From assembly GCF_002813295.1 (NCBI RefSeq), contig NZ_PHUE01000001.1, forward strand, positions 2,232,001 through 2,296,000: a DNA stretch of 64,000 bases, written 5' to 3'. Position numbers and translations under genes: made by a program. Shown here piece after piece: positions 26,664 through 35,393 of this stretch. The number at the start of each line of letters is the position of its first letter. Position 1 is the first letter of the stretch. The notes under the pieces are model-generated. The model was given only the letters and a program-made list of their open reading frames with translations, searched no databases and was not told where the DNA came from. Origin of the DNA: Flavobacterium sp. 5 (GTDB taxonomy: Bacteria > Bacteroidota > Bacteroidia > Flavobacteriales > Flavobacteriaceae).

Positions 26664-28133
26664 ATGTTTGCAAAATTTATTTATCTTGAATGGAAATCCT
26701 TTACAAGATCAGCCTCTTTCGCTTCGAGTTTGGCTCTGAAAATTTTAATGGGATTTCTTGTCCTTTATTTTACGTTAGTTTTTTTAGCAATAGGAGTTGG
26801 CGCATTTTATATTCTTAAGAAAATGCAATTAGATCCTTTGGTAACTATAAACAAATACCTGCTGTACTATTTTTTTATGGATTTGATTATTCGGCTTTTG
26901 CTTCAAGCAATTCCAGTAATGAACATTCGACCGTTGTTGTCGTTACCTTTTAAGAGACCAACGATTGTACATTTCTCATTGGGAAAAACAGCCTTGTCTT
27001 TTTTTAATATAATGCATGCATTTTTCTTTCTTCCTTTTTGTGCTGTTTTATTATATGAAGGTTATGAACCTTTAAGTGTTATACTTTGGGGAATAGCGCT
27101 GTTTTCATTAGTGTACTGTAATAATTTTTTAAACATTTTATTGAATAACAAAGATAACCTGTTAGGCATTTTTATTGCTATTGTTGTGGTATTGGCGGGT
27201 TGTCAATATTATAAACTGTTTGATATTACGAATTATTCACTTCCTTTTTTTGATGCATTATTCCATACCAAATGGCTTTTTAGTGTTCCGGTTTTAGTTT
27301 TGATGGGATTGTACTATTGGACATATAATTATTTAAAAGGAGATTTGTTTTTAGATGCAGGATTGACTGTTAAAAAGGATATTGCTAAAACCGAAAATCT
27401 AACTTGGTTAAATCAGTTTGGAACATTAGGAACGTTTTTGAAAAATGATATCAAATTAATAAAAAGAAATAAACGCTCGAAAACGACAGTTGGGATGAGT
27501 GTGATGTTTTTGTTTTATGGTTTACTGTTTTTTTCAGGAGGTGTAGAAGCTTATGATAAACCCATAATGCACATTTTTGCAGGAATTTTTGTGTCGGGTG
27601 GATTTTTATTCACCTTCGGACAGTTTGTTCCCAGTTGGGATAGTTCTTATTATCAATTGATGATGACTCAAAATATTCCTTATCGTGGTTATTTGAATTC
27701 AAAATGGTGGCTAATTGTTATTGCTACAGTGGTTTCGACTATTTTGGCATCTTTCTATTTATATTTTGGATGGCAAGTCTATCTTACCATAGTGGCAGGA
27801 GCCATTTATAATATAGGTGTAAATTCACACTTAGTATTATTAGGTGGGGCTTTTACTAAAACGCCAATTGATTTATCAATGTCAAAAGGAGCGTTTGGCG
27901 ATAAGAAATCATTTAATGTTAATACTATGCTACTTTCATTACCTAAATTGCTTTTACCAGTTCTTTTATATTGGCTAGGTTCTTATTTAATGAATCCAAA
28001 ACTTGGATTGGCTTTAGTAGCTTTGGTTGGTGTATTAGGATTTATGTTTAGAAATGTTGTTTTTTCAATGATAGAAAAAATTTATAAAAAAGAAAAATAC
28101 AAAACCATTGAAGCTTATAAACAAAAAGCTTAA
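26664..28133 (+). CDS. DUF5687 family ABC exporter permease-like protein
   Basis: This 489-residue membrane protein has about twelve hydrophobic segments and begins MFAKFIYLEWKSFTRSASF. It is followed by an ABC ATPase gene 54 bp downstream, so the two probably form an exporter. I associate it with DUF5687, a Bacteroidota permease-like family. A soluble loop around KNDIKLIKRNKRSKTTVG may contact the ATPase. The substrate is unknown. The direction is divergent from the reductase gene. Confidence 0.78.
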   Translation: MFAKFIYLEWKSFTRSASFASSLALKILMGFLVLYFTLVFLAIGVGAFYILKKMQLDPLVTINKYLLYYFFMDLIIRLLLQAIPVMNIRPLLSLPFKRPTIVHFSLGKTALSFFNIMHAFFFLPFCAVLLYEGYEPLSVILWGIALFSLVYCNNFLNILLNNKDNLLGIFIAIVVVLAGCQYYKLFDITNYSLPFFDALFHTKWLFSVPVLVLMGLYYWTYNYLKGDLFLDAGLTVKKDIAKTENLTWLNQFGTLGTFLKNDIKLIKRNKRSKTTVGMSVMFLFYGLLFFSGGVEAYDKPIMHIFAGIFVSGGFLFTFGQFVPSWDSSYYQLMMTQNIPYRGYLNSKWWLIVIATVVSTILASFYLYFGWQVYLTIVAGAIYNIGVNSHLVLLGGAFTKTPIDLSMSKGAFGDKKSFNVNTMLLSLPKLLLPVLLYWLGSYLMNPKLGLALVALVGVLGFMFRNVVFSMIEKIYKKEKYKTIEAYKQKA

Positions 28134-28187
28134 AATATAATTAGTCGATTAAAACAATTAGTTTAAAATATAAAATTTACAATTATC

Positions 28188-28883
28188 ATGATACAAGTAA
28201 ATAATCTTTCTAAAAAATACAACGATACTACGGTACTACATATTGAATCATTAGAAATTCCAAAAGGGCAAAGTTTTGGATTAGTAGGGAATAACGGAGC
28301 GGGAAAAACTACTTTTTTTAGTTTGCTGCTAGATTTAATTCAGCCAACAACAGGAAGTATTTTAAACCATGATATCCAGGTAAATACTAGTGAAAATTGG
28401 AAACCGTTTACAGCTTCTTTTTTGGATGAGAGTTTTTTGATTGGCTATTTAACTCCAGAAGAATATTTTTATTTCATTGGAGATTTAAGAGGACAAAACA
28501 AAGCAGATGTTGATGCGTTATTGATTCAACACACTGAGTTTTTCAATGGTGAGATTCTTAAAAATAAAAAATACTTACGTGATTTATCCAAAGGGAATCA
28601 AAAGAAGGTTGGGATCATTGCTACTTTAATAGGGAATCCAGAGGTCATTATTTTAGACGAGCCTTTTGCCAATTTGGATCCAACAACCGTAAACAGACTA
28701 AAAAAAATCATTAAAGATTTAGCCGATAATCCAAATATTACGGTATTAGTTTCGAGCCATGATTTGCAGCATACTGTTGATGTTTGTGATAGAATTGTTG
28801 CCTTGAATAAAGGAGAATTAGTCAAAGACATGTTAACATCTAAAGAAACTCTTCAAGAATTGGAATTGTTTTTTGCGGTTTAA
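28188..28883 (+). CDS. ABC transporter ATP-binding protein
   Basis: This 231-residue ATPase has a Walker A motif GNNGAGKTT near residues 34-42. The signature is the unusual LSKGNQKKVG, and Walker B is VIILDEPFANLDP, with a switch histidine in VLVSSHDL. The LSKGNQKK signature is common in exporters that pair with multi-span permeases. It follows the DUF5687 membrane gene, so the two form one ABC system. The cargo is unknown. The next gene, sprE, starts 87 bp downstream and is probably a separate unit. Confidence 0.87.
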   Translation: MIQVNNLSKKYNDTTVLHIESLEIPKGQSFGLVGNNGAGKTTFFSLLLDLIQPTTGSILNHDIQVNTSENWKPFTASFLDESFLIGYLTPEEYFYFIGDLRGQNKADVDALLIQHTEFFNGEILKNKKYLRDLSKGNQKKVGIIATLIGNPEVIILDEPFANLDPTTVNRLKKIIKDLADNPNITVLVSSHDLQHTVDVCDRIVALNKGELVKDMLTSKETLQELELFFAV

Positions 28884-28970
28884 ATTTATATATTTCAAAA
28901 AGAAACGTATTTTTACAAGTCATTATACTAAAAGACTTTTTAACAAGTTTAATGAATTAAACGTTTTCCC

Positions 28971-31622
28971 TTGAATAGCAATACATCGAAATGCATTTTA
29001 GTTTTAATTATTATCTCTCTCTTGATAGCTTGTTCTACCAAGAAGGATACTTTTTTGGCTAGAAATTCTCATGCTTTAAGTACCAAACTTAATATATTAT
29101 ATAATGGGCAAATTGCTCTAGACAAAGGTGTTAAAGGAATAAATGACAACACTGTCGAAAATTTTTGGAAACGTTTACCAGTCGAAAAGATGCAAGTTAG
29201 TGATGACGTGCCTGCAGATGGAAAGCAAAAAAATGCAGATTTTGAGTTAGCTGAAACCAAAGCTACCAAGGCAATTCAAAAACACTCTATGAATATTGGA
29301 GGAAACGAAAAAAATTATCAAATAGATGAAGCGTATTTATTACTTGGAAAATCAAGATATTATGATCAAAGATTTATACCAGCTTTAGATGCATTCAATT
29401 ACATTCTTTATAAATATCCCAATAGCAGTAATATTTACGATGCCAAAATGTGGCGCGAAAAAACTAATGTTCGTTTAGGGAATGAGGCAGTTGCGATAAA
29501 AAACATTTCAAAACTCATCAAAGACAATGAGTATGAAAAAAATGAGATTAAAAAGCAAAAGTTAGAAAATCAAGAATTTGCCAATGCTAATGCGATTTTA
29601 GCTAGTGCTTTTCTGAATTTAGAAGAAAAAGACAGCGCAGTAGTAAAACTAAAATTGGCTAATCAATTTACTAAAATCCACGAAGAAAAAGAACGTTATT
29701 CTTTTTTGCTAGGACAATTGTATGAAGAAGCTGGTCAAAAAGATAGTGCCATTTATTTCTATCAAACGGTCATTGATATGAATAGAAAAGCCGAAAGGAA
29801 ATTTGTAATTCAGGCCTATGCCAAAAAAGCACAATTGTCTGATTATAAAAATGAAGATTACGATTTATTTGTCAAAAAATCTAAAAAGATTATGGAAGAC
29901 AGAGAAAATCGACCATATTTGGATGTGATCTATCATAGTATCGGAATTTTTTATGATCATCATAATGAAAAAGAAAAGGCATTAGATTTTTATCATGCTT
30001 CTTTGGAGACCAAGTCTGCTGATCCCTATTTGAATGCTTCCAATTATAGAAATATTGGAAATTTATATTTTAAGCATACCGAATATCTCAGTGCAGCCAA
30101 AAACTACGATAAATCTTTAGAATTATTAGATCCAAAAACCAGAGAATACCTTCAGATTTCAAAAATCAGAAAAAATCTAGATGAGGTTATTATTAATGAG
30201 GAAATTGCTAAACGAAATGATAGTATTATTTATGTAGCTAATTTAAAAGAGCCTGATCAAATTGTTTATTATGAGAATTATATTCAAAAATTGAAAAACA
30301 GTGATGAGCTTAAAAAATTGCTTGAAGAGAAACAAAAAAAGATAGAAAATAACATTTTGTTAAACGGAGGAGGAGGAAGTACTGATGTAGCAATTCCTAA
30401 TCAAAATGGACAATCTTTAAACCCTCCAACAGATACACCAAATACAAACGCAACACCAATTGCGAGCACATTTTATTTTTACAACCCCAATACGGTTGCT
30501 TACGGAAGATTAGAGTTCAAAAAAATATGGGGTAATAGGGTTCAAAACAGCTATTGGAGATTTACATCAGGTGCAAATTCAGGTGCAAATGTTACAGGAG
30601 CTGTCGCTACTACTGTTGCTATCCCAGAAGATAAAGTAGCTGCTCCTATAGCTGTGAACGAAAAATATACGACAGATTATTATTTGAAACAATTGCCAAA
30701 ATCACAAAAAGTGATTGACAGTATCAGCAAAGAAAGAAATGCTGTTTATTATGAATTAGGAGTTATTTATAAAGAAAAGTTCAAAGAATATAATTTAGCT
30801 TCAGCAAGATTGGAACAATTGTTAACGTATCAGCCAGAAGAAAAATTAATTCTTCCTACAAAATATAATTTGTTTAAAATCTACGAGATAACGAATCCAT
30901 CAAAAGCAGAGTCACTTAAACAGGACATTATAAGTCAATATCCAAATTCACGATATGCACAAATTATTATCAATCCAAATTCAAAAGATGGGTTAGTAAC
31001 AGGCACTCCAGAAGGGGAGTATGATAATTTGTATCGATTGTTCAAACAAGAATCTTTTGCTTCAGTTTTACAACAGGTAGATGGTTTAATTAGTCATTTT
31101 ACAGGAGAAGCTATTGTGCCAAAATTTGAATTGCTAAAAGCAAATACTATTGGTAAAATGTATGGACTAGTAGCTTATAAAAAAGCAATAGAATATGTTG
31201 CCGATAATTATTCAAACAGTAATGAAGGAAAAGATGCTGTAGAAATTCTTAAAACTCAGATTCCACTTTTGGAACAAATGAAATTTAGTACTGTAGATAA
31301 TAAAAATTGGAAAGTTGTCTTTAAAATAGACAAAAATGACAGAAAAGCAGAAGCCGCTATTGAAAGCAAGGTGGTTTTGTTTTTTGCCAATGAAAATGTC
31401 GAGAGGTTAAAATATACTTGTGATTCGTATACCGAAAAAGAAAGTTTTGTTTCAATTCAAGGTATACATTCAGAATCGTATGCTCAGTTTGTTGCCGCTC
31501 TTTTTGCAGAGAACGAAAAATATAAAATTAGTCAACCAGGAATTATCATTTCGAATGAGAATTATAAAATAGTTCAAATAAAGAAAAATTTAGAAGAATA
31601 TCTTTCAATAAAAAAACTGTAA
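28971..31622 (+). CDS. sprE: Type IX secretion lipoprotein SprE/PorW
   Basis: This 883-residue TPR-repeat lipoprotein is required in gliding Bacteroidota for type IX secretion and surface motility. A type II signal peptide ends at the lipobox LLIAC with Cys21. TPR-like repeats run through about residues 90-420 (AYLLLGKSRYYDQRFIPALDAF, SFLLGQLYEEAGQKDSAIYFY, YRNIGNLYFKHTEYLSAAKNY) and again in 595-690. A distinctive middle segment has FYFYNPNTVAYGRLEFKKIWG and RKLQDNWR-like NRVQNSYWRF. The start is TTG; no in-frame ATG precedes the signal peptide. In F. johnsoniae sprE lies next to bactofilin and ATP-synthase genes, as here. Confidence 0.88.
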   Translation: MNSNTSKCILVLIIISLLIACSTKKDTFLARNSHALSTKLNILYNGQIALDKGVKGINDNTVENFWKRLPVEKMQVSDDVPADGKQKNADFELAETKATKAIQKHSMNIGGNEKNYQIDEAYLLLGKSRYYDQRFIPALDAFNYILYKYPNSSNIYDAKMWREKTNVRLGNEAVAIKNISKLIKDNEYEKNEIKKQKLENQEFANANAILASAFLNLEEKDSAVVKLKLANQFTKIHEEKERYSFLLGQLYEEAGQKDSAIYFYQTVIDMNRKAERKFVIQAYAKKAQLSDYKNEDYDLFVKKSKKIMEDRENRPYLDVIYHSIGIFYDHHNEKEKALDFYHASLETKSADPYLNASNYRNIGNLYFKHTEYLSAAKNYDKSLELLDPKTREYLQISKIRKNLDEVIINEEIAKRNDSIIYVANLKEPDQIVYYENYIQKLKNSDELKKLLEEKQKKIENNILLNGGGGSTDVAIPNQNGQSLNPPTDTPNTNATPIASTFYFYNPNTVAYGRLEFKKIWGNRVQNSYWRFTSGANSGANVTGAVATTVAIPEDKVAAPIAVNEKYTTDYYLKQLPKSQKVIDSISKERNAVYYELGVIYKEKFKEYNLASARLEQLLTYQPEEKLILPTKYNLFKIYEITNPSKAESLKQDIISQYPNSRYAQIIINPNSKDGLVTGTPEGEYDNLYRLFKQESFASVLQQVDGLISHFTGEAIVPKFELLKANTIGKMYGLVAYKKAIEYVADNYSNSNEGKDAVEILKTQIPLLEQMKFSTVDNKNWKVVFKIDKNDRKAEAAIESKVVLFFANENVERLKYTCDSYTEKESFVSIQGIHSESYAQFVAALFAENEKYKISQPGIIISNENYKIVQIKKNLEEYLSIKKL

Positions 31623-31624
31623 TT

Positions 31625-31984
31625 ATGTTTGATAAAAAGCCAAAATCGTACACAGATCTTTTAGGAAAGACTAATAGAATTGTAGAAGGTACAACTATAC
31701 ACGGGGATATCATTTCGCCAGCAGATTTTAGGTTAGATGGTGAACTAATTGGAAATTTTACATCTAATGGAAAATTAGTAATTGGTCCGGCAGGAAGTGT
31801 CAAGGGAGATATTATTTGCAATACAGCTGATATAGAAGGAAAATTTGAAGGTAAGATAAAAGTAGAGGATATGCTGAACATTAAAGAATCAGCTAGTATT
31901 ATTGGAGAAGTCGAAATAGGAAAGCTTTCAGTTGAGCCAGGTGCTGTCTTTAATGCATCCTGTGTTATGTTTGCTAAACAATAA
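31625..31984 (+). CDS. Bactofilin family cytoskeletal protein
   Basis: This 119-residue protein carries the bactofilin beta-helix domain. Its start GTTIHGDIISPADFRLDGEL and later VKGDIICNTADIEGKF and GEVEIGKLSVEPGAVF are the repeating short-strand turns of the family. Bactofilins polymerise without nucleotide and organise envelope or surface machines. It begins 2 bp after sprE and 12 bp before the next gene, so it is in the same transcript. A link to localising the secretion or motility apparatus is plausible but inferred. Confidence 0.9.
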   Translation: MFDKKPKSYTDLLGKTNRIVEGTTIHGDIISPADFRLDGELIGNFTSNGKLVIGPAGSVKGDIICNTADIEGKFEGKIKVEDMLNIKESASIIGEVEIGKLSVEPGAVFNASCVMFAKQ

Positions 31985-31996
31985 TAAATTACTACA

Positions 31997-32230
31997 GTGA
32001 CAACTAATAATGATCCCAAAAAGAACAACTATAATAAATGGTTGGCTTTAATTAACATCCCAATACAGATGGGAGTTATCATATTTTTGTTTTCCTATTT
32101 GGGAAATTGGCTGGATGAAAATCACCCCAGCACAAAAGTATATTACGTAAAAATAATGATTATGGTAGGCGTGGTTTTGGCACTTTATAATGTCATTAGA
32201 CAAGTTAATGAAATCAATAAAAAACAATAA
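31997..32230 (+). CDS. AtpZ/AtpI-like ATP synthase accessory membrane protein
   Basis: This 77-residue protein has two transmembrane helices (about 15-34 and 50-67) joined by the loop GNWLDENHPSTKVYYVK. The layout and the LALINIPIQMGVIIFLFSYLGNWLD segment match the AtpZ/AtpI group, small proteins encoded before atpB that aid c-ring assembly or metal supply. The start is GTG at 31997. It lies between bactofilin and another small membrane gene. AtpI and AtpZ cannot be told apart confidently here. Confidence 0.75.
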   Translation: MTTNNDPKKNNYNKWLALINIPIQMGVIIFLFSYLGNWLDENHPSTKVYYVKIMIMVGVVLALYNVIRQVNEINKKQ

Positions 32231-32240
32231 AATTGACAGA

Positions 32241-32633
32241 ATGAATTTCAAAAAGTTGTATCCTTTTTTAACTTTGGCGGGCGTTTCAGGCGGTTTATAT
32301 CTTATTCACAAAATGGTTTTCAGTATTTTTACTATCAAATACGACCAATTTTATTACTCTTTAGAAACATTATATTTGATTTTTTTCTTTTTGTCAGCTA
32401 TTATTTTCCGTGTTTTATTAACAATTAAAGAAAAAAGTTTCGACAATGTTGGAATGTCTTTTCTTTTAGCAACAAGTGTAAAAATGATTTTTTGTTATTT
32501 GATTTTAAGGCCATTATTACAAATGCCAAAATCAATTAATCCAGCCGAAAGAATAAATTTCTTAGTGTTGTTTATTGTCTTTTTAACAATTGAGACCCTT
32601 TTTACCATACGCTTAGTTAACGAAAAGAAATAA
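32241..32633 (+). CDS. Four-helix membrane protein, probable ATP synthase accessory subunit
   Basis: This protein of about 130 residues has four hydrophobic helices. I chose the ATG at 32241 (MNFKKLYPF), 10 bp after the previous gene; a start at 32190 would overlap that gene by 41 bp. I do not recognise a named domain, but proteins of this size directly before atpB are common in Bacteroidota and are usually treated as ATP-synthase-associated. The atp promoter at 32682 lies after its stop, so it may be transcribed with sprE rather than with atpB. Confidence 0.7.
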   Translation: MNFKKLYPFLTLAGVSGGLYLIHKMVFSIFTIKYDQFYYSLETLYLIFFFLSAIIFRVLLTIKEKSFDNVGMSFLLATSVKMIFCYLILRPLLQMPKSINPAERINFLVLFIVFLTIETLFTIRLVNEKK

Positions 32634-32681
32634 TCAGTACCCAAAGTTAATCAAATTCTCAAAAAAATACTTTTATATGCT

Positions 32682-32710
32682 TTTGGGTATTAATAAAAAA
32701 TGTACCTTTG
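32682..32710 (+). promoter_or_regulatory. Bacteroidota-type promoter of the atp operon
   Basis: TTTG at 32682-32685 and TACCTTTG at 32703-32710 are separated by 17 bp, matching the consensus. atpB begins 43 bp downstream. Confidence 0.75.
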
Positions 32711-32752
32711 CACCAAATTTTAGAATCGTTAAAAAAAAGATAATTAAGAGAT

Positions 32753-33907
32753 ATGGTGATTTCGAACAAAGCACTTAGATTTATTATAGCGAGTTACGTT
32801 ATATGTCTTCCTTTTATTAGTTTTGCAAACACTGAAACAGTTGCTACAAATGTTGAAAATGTAGAAGCTCACGAAGGTGTAAAAACAGCTCATGAAGAAC
32901 ACGCTGAACCTACTGATGTAAAATCTAAAGTTAAAGGATTTATCAAACACCACGTTTTAGATTCTCACGAATTTTCTTTTTCCCAAGACGATGAAACAGG
33001 AGTTCATTATGGATTTCCATTACCAATTATAATTTGGGATGGTGGATTGCAAGTTTTCTCTTCTTCAAAATTTGAACACGGAGAAGCTGTTGCTGAGTCA
33101 AACGGAAATTTCTACAAAATTAATCACCACGACGGAAAAATTTACAAAACAGATGCTGAAGGTACTATTACCGAAGATGAGGCAACTGGATTTCCGACAA
33201 ATGTGCGTCCTTTAGATTTATCAATTACAAAAACAGTTTTCTCTATACTACTTGCTGCGATTTTGATGTTTGTGATTTTTACAAGCTTGGCAAAATCATA
33301 TGTTAAGAATAATGGAATCGCTTCTGGGATCGGTCGTATTTTTGAACCAATCGTATTATATGTACGTGACGAAATTGCTATACCGAACATTGGAGAAAAA
33401 CATCATAAAAGATACATGAGTTATTTATTGACTATCTTTTTCTTTGTATTGTTTTTAAATATTTTTGGTTTGATGCCTTTTGGTATTAATGCTACAGGAA
33501 ATCTTACAATTACTTTTTCATTAGCGATACTTACTTTCTTAATCACAAACCTTACGGCTAATAAAAATTATTGGGGTCACATTTTCTGGATGCCAGGTGT
33601 GCCAAAAGTAATGCGTATTGTATTGGCTCCAATTGAGTTATTAGGAGTTTTTATTAAACCATTTTCATTAATGATACGTTTGTACGCAAATATTTTTGCG
33701 GGACACATTGTATTGATGAGTATTATTGGGTTAATGTTTATTTTCAAAAGTTGGTTAGGAAGTAGTTTGTCATTTGGATTGTCATTTGCACTTTCTTTAC
33801 TTGAAATATTAGTTGCTTTTTTACAAGCGTATATATTCACGATGTTATCTGCTTTGTACTTTGGTAGTGCAGTAGAAGAACATCACCATGAGGAAGCTCA
33901 TCACTAA
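32753..33907 (+). CDS. atpB: ATP synthase F0 subunit A
   Basis: This 384-residue membrane subunit forms the proton half-channels next to the c-ring. It has a long Bacteroidota-type N-terminus: a signal-like helix (about 8-24), then a His/Glu-rich periplasmic segment of about 110 residues. The core helices follow. The essential arginine lies in FSLMIRLYANIFAGH, and a late polar helix has LLEILVAFLQAYIFTML. The C-terminus ends EEHHHEEAHH. It is the first gene after the atp promoter. Confidence 0.95.
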   Translation: MVISNKALRFIIASYVICLPFISFANTETVATNVENVEAHEGVKTAHEEHAEPTDVKSKVKGFIKHHVLDSHEFSFSQDDETGVHYGFPLPIIIWDGGLQVFSSSKFEHGEAVAESNGNFYKINHHDGKIYKTDAEGTITEDEATGFPTNVRPLDLSITKTVFSILLAAILMFVIFTSLAKSYVKNNGIASGIGRIFEPIVLYVRDEIAIPNIGEKHHKRYMSYLLTIFFFVLFLNIFGLMPFGINATGNLTITFSLAILTFLITNLTANKNYWGHIFWMPGVPKVMRIVLAPIELLGVFIKPFSLMIRLYANIFAGHIVLMSIIGLMFIFKSWLGSSLSFGLSFALSLLEILVAFLQAYIFTMLSALYFGSAVEEHHHEEAHH

Positions 33908-34007
33908 AATTTAGATTTCAGATTTAGGATTTCAGATTTAATAAATTTGTAATCTAAATCTACACTCTAAAATTAAAATTGAATGTTTAATTTTTAATAT
34001 ATATATT

Positions 34008-34199
34008 ATGGAAGGTTTAAATTTCGTAGGAGCAGGATTAATTGTAATTGGAGCAGGTTTAGGTATTGGTAGAATTGGTGGTTCAGCAATGGACGCTATT
34101 GCTCGTCAACCAGAAGCTTCTGGAAAAATCCAAACAGCTATGCTTATTGCTGCTGCACTTATTGAAGGTATTGGTTTCGCAGCGTTATTCGCAGCTTAA
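34008..34199 (+). CDS. atpE: ATP synthase F0 subunit C
   Basis: This 63-residue proteolipid has two helices joined by the polar loop ARQPEASGK. The ion-carrying carboxylate is Glu53 in ALIEGIGFAAL. Gly at the positions after Glu argues for proton rather than sodium coupling, since sodium c-subunits have Ser/Thr there. It lies 100 bp after atpB; the gap contains repeated GATTTCAGATTTA words. It is followed by a hairpin with a T-run at 34215, which may allow extra c-subunit synthesis. Confidence 0.96.
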   Translation: MEGLNFVGAGLIVIGAGLGIGRIGGSAMDAIARQPEASGKIQTAMLIAAALIEGIGFAALFAA

Positions 34200-34214
34200 T
34201 TAGCACTGAAAAAA

Positions 34215-34253
34215 CAAACAATAGTTGCAACGGTTGGTTGTAACTATTGTTTT
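34215..34253 (+). terminator. Hairpin with T-run between atpE and atpF (attenuator-like)
   Basis: AACAATAGTTGCAAC pairs with GTTGTAACTATTGTT (one bulge) and is followed by TTTT. It sits inside the operon, so partial termination after atpE would raise subunit C relative to the rest. Confidence 0.65.
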
Positions 34254-34320
34254 AATTAAATGTTGAAAATTATATTAAACAGATTAAATTTTATAAAATA
34301 CTATTTACAATTTATAAAAA

Positions 34321-34821
34321 ATGGAAAAGTTAATAAATCAGTTTGAGTTAGGTTTGTTTTTCTGGCAAATATTAATATTTGTTGGATTAATTGTATTATT
34401 GAAAAAATTCGCTTGGAAACCAATTCTTGATGCCGTAAATGATAGAGAAGAAGGAATTAAAAATGCATTACTTTCAGCTGAAAATGCTAGAAAAGAAATG
34501 CAAAATTTGCAAGCTGACAACCAACGTATTTTACAAGAAGCTAGATTAGAGCGTGACAACATGCTTAAAGATGCTCGTGAAATGAAAGACAAAATGGTTG
34601 AAGATGCTAAAAATGAAGCTCAAGCTCAAGGTCAAAAAATGATTGAACAAGCTAAAGCGGCTATTGAAAGTGAAAAAAATGCAGCTATGGCTGAATTGAA
34701 ATTACAGGTTTCTACTTTGTCTCTTAGCATTGCTGAAAAATTATTAAAAGAGGAACTATCTAACAAAGAAGCTCAAACTAAATTAGTTGAGAAAATGTTA
34801 GGTGATGTAAAATTGAATTAA
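34321..34821 (+). CDS. atpF: ATP synthase F0 subunit B
   Basis: This 166-residue stator subunit has one N-terminal membrane helix (FFWQILIFVGLIVLLKKFAW, about 13-32) followed by a long charged coiled coil (NAEEGIKNALLSAENARKE-type). The FAWKPILDAVNDREEGI segment after the helix is typical. It links F0 to F1 through the delta subunit. atpH follows 2 bp after the stop, so they are coupled. Confidence 0.95.
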   Translation: MEKLINQFELGLFFWQILIFVGLIVLLKKFAWKPILDAVNDREEGIKNALLSAENARKEMQNLQADNQRILQEARLERDNMLKDAREMKDKMVEDAKNEAQAQGQKMIEQAKAAIESEKNAAMAELKLQVSTLSLSIAEKLLKEELSNKEAQTKLVEKMLGDVKLN

Positions 34822-34823
34822 TC

Positions 34824-35357
34824 ATGGCAAGTACTAGAGCAGCAATTCGTTATGCAACAGCAATTTTAGATCTATCTATTTCTAAAGGAGTTGCTGAAGT
34901 TGTAAATAATGACATGAAATCTATTGCTTCAACTATTAAAGGTAATGAGGAATTGAATACATTTATTCATAATCCAACCATTAAAGTTGATGTAAAAGAG
35001 AACGCACTTTTAGAAGTTTTTGCTACTGTTAACAGCGTAACAAAAGGATTATTTCATTTATTATTTGAAAATAAAAGATTTGAAATTCTTGAAGTTATAG
35101 CTACAGAGTATAATAAATTATTTGATATTAATAACAATGTTGAAGTTGCTAAAGTAACGACAGCAATTGCTATGGATGCTGCACTTGAAGCTAAAGTTTT
35201 GGCAAAGATTGCAACATTATCTGATAAAAAAATCACGATTGAAAATATTGTAGATCCTGCGATCATAGGAGGATTTATATTAAGAATAGGCGATCAGCAG
35301 TATAACGCTTCTGTTGCTAACAGATTACAAGTATTAAAAAGAGAGTTAAGTAATTAG
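34824..35357 (+). CDS. atpH: ATP synthase F1 subunit delta
   Basis: This 177-residue stator protein caps the F1 head and binds the b-subunit. It begins MASTRAAIRYATAILDLS, the usual delta N-terminus, and ends with the conserved PAIIGGFILRIGDQQYNASV block near residue 140-160. The length is normal. It is the gene between atpF (2 bp) and atpA (36 bp). Confidence 0.95.
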   Translation: MASTRAAIRYATAILDLSISKGVAEVVNNDMKSIASTIKGNEELNTFIHNPTIKVDVKENALLEVFATVNSVTKGLFHLLFENKRFEILEVIATEYNKLFDINNNVEVAKVTTAIAMDAALEAKVLAKIATLSDKKITIENIVDPAIIGGFILRIGDQQYNASVANRLQVLKRELSN

Positions 35358-35393
35358 TTTTATTACACATTAGTGTCTAAATTATAAATTAAG

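Noticed and set aside
31546..32028. 160-residue minus-strand ORF over bactofilin
   Set aside because: It lies fully opposite the bactofilin gene, which has clear family motifs and operon spacing.
33908..34007. Regulatory element between atpB and atpE
   Set aside because: The GATTTCAGATTTA words and their imperfect reverse copies are suggestive but too AT-rich to call a defined element.
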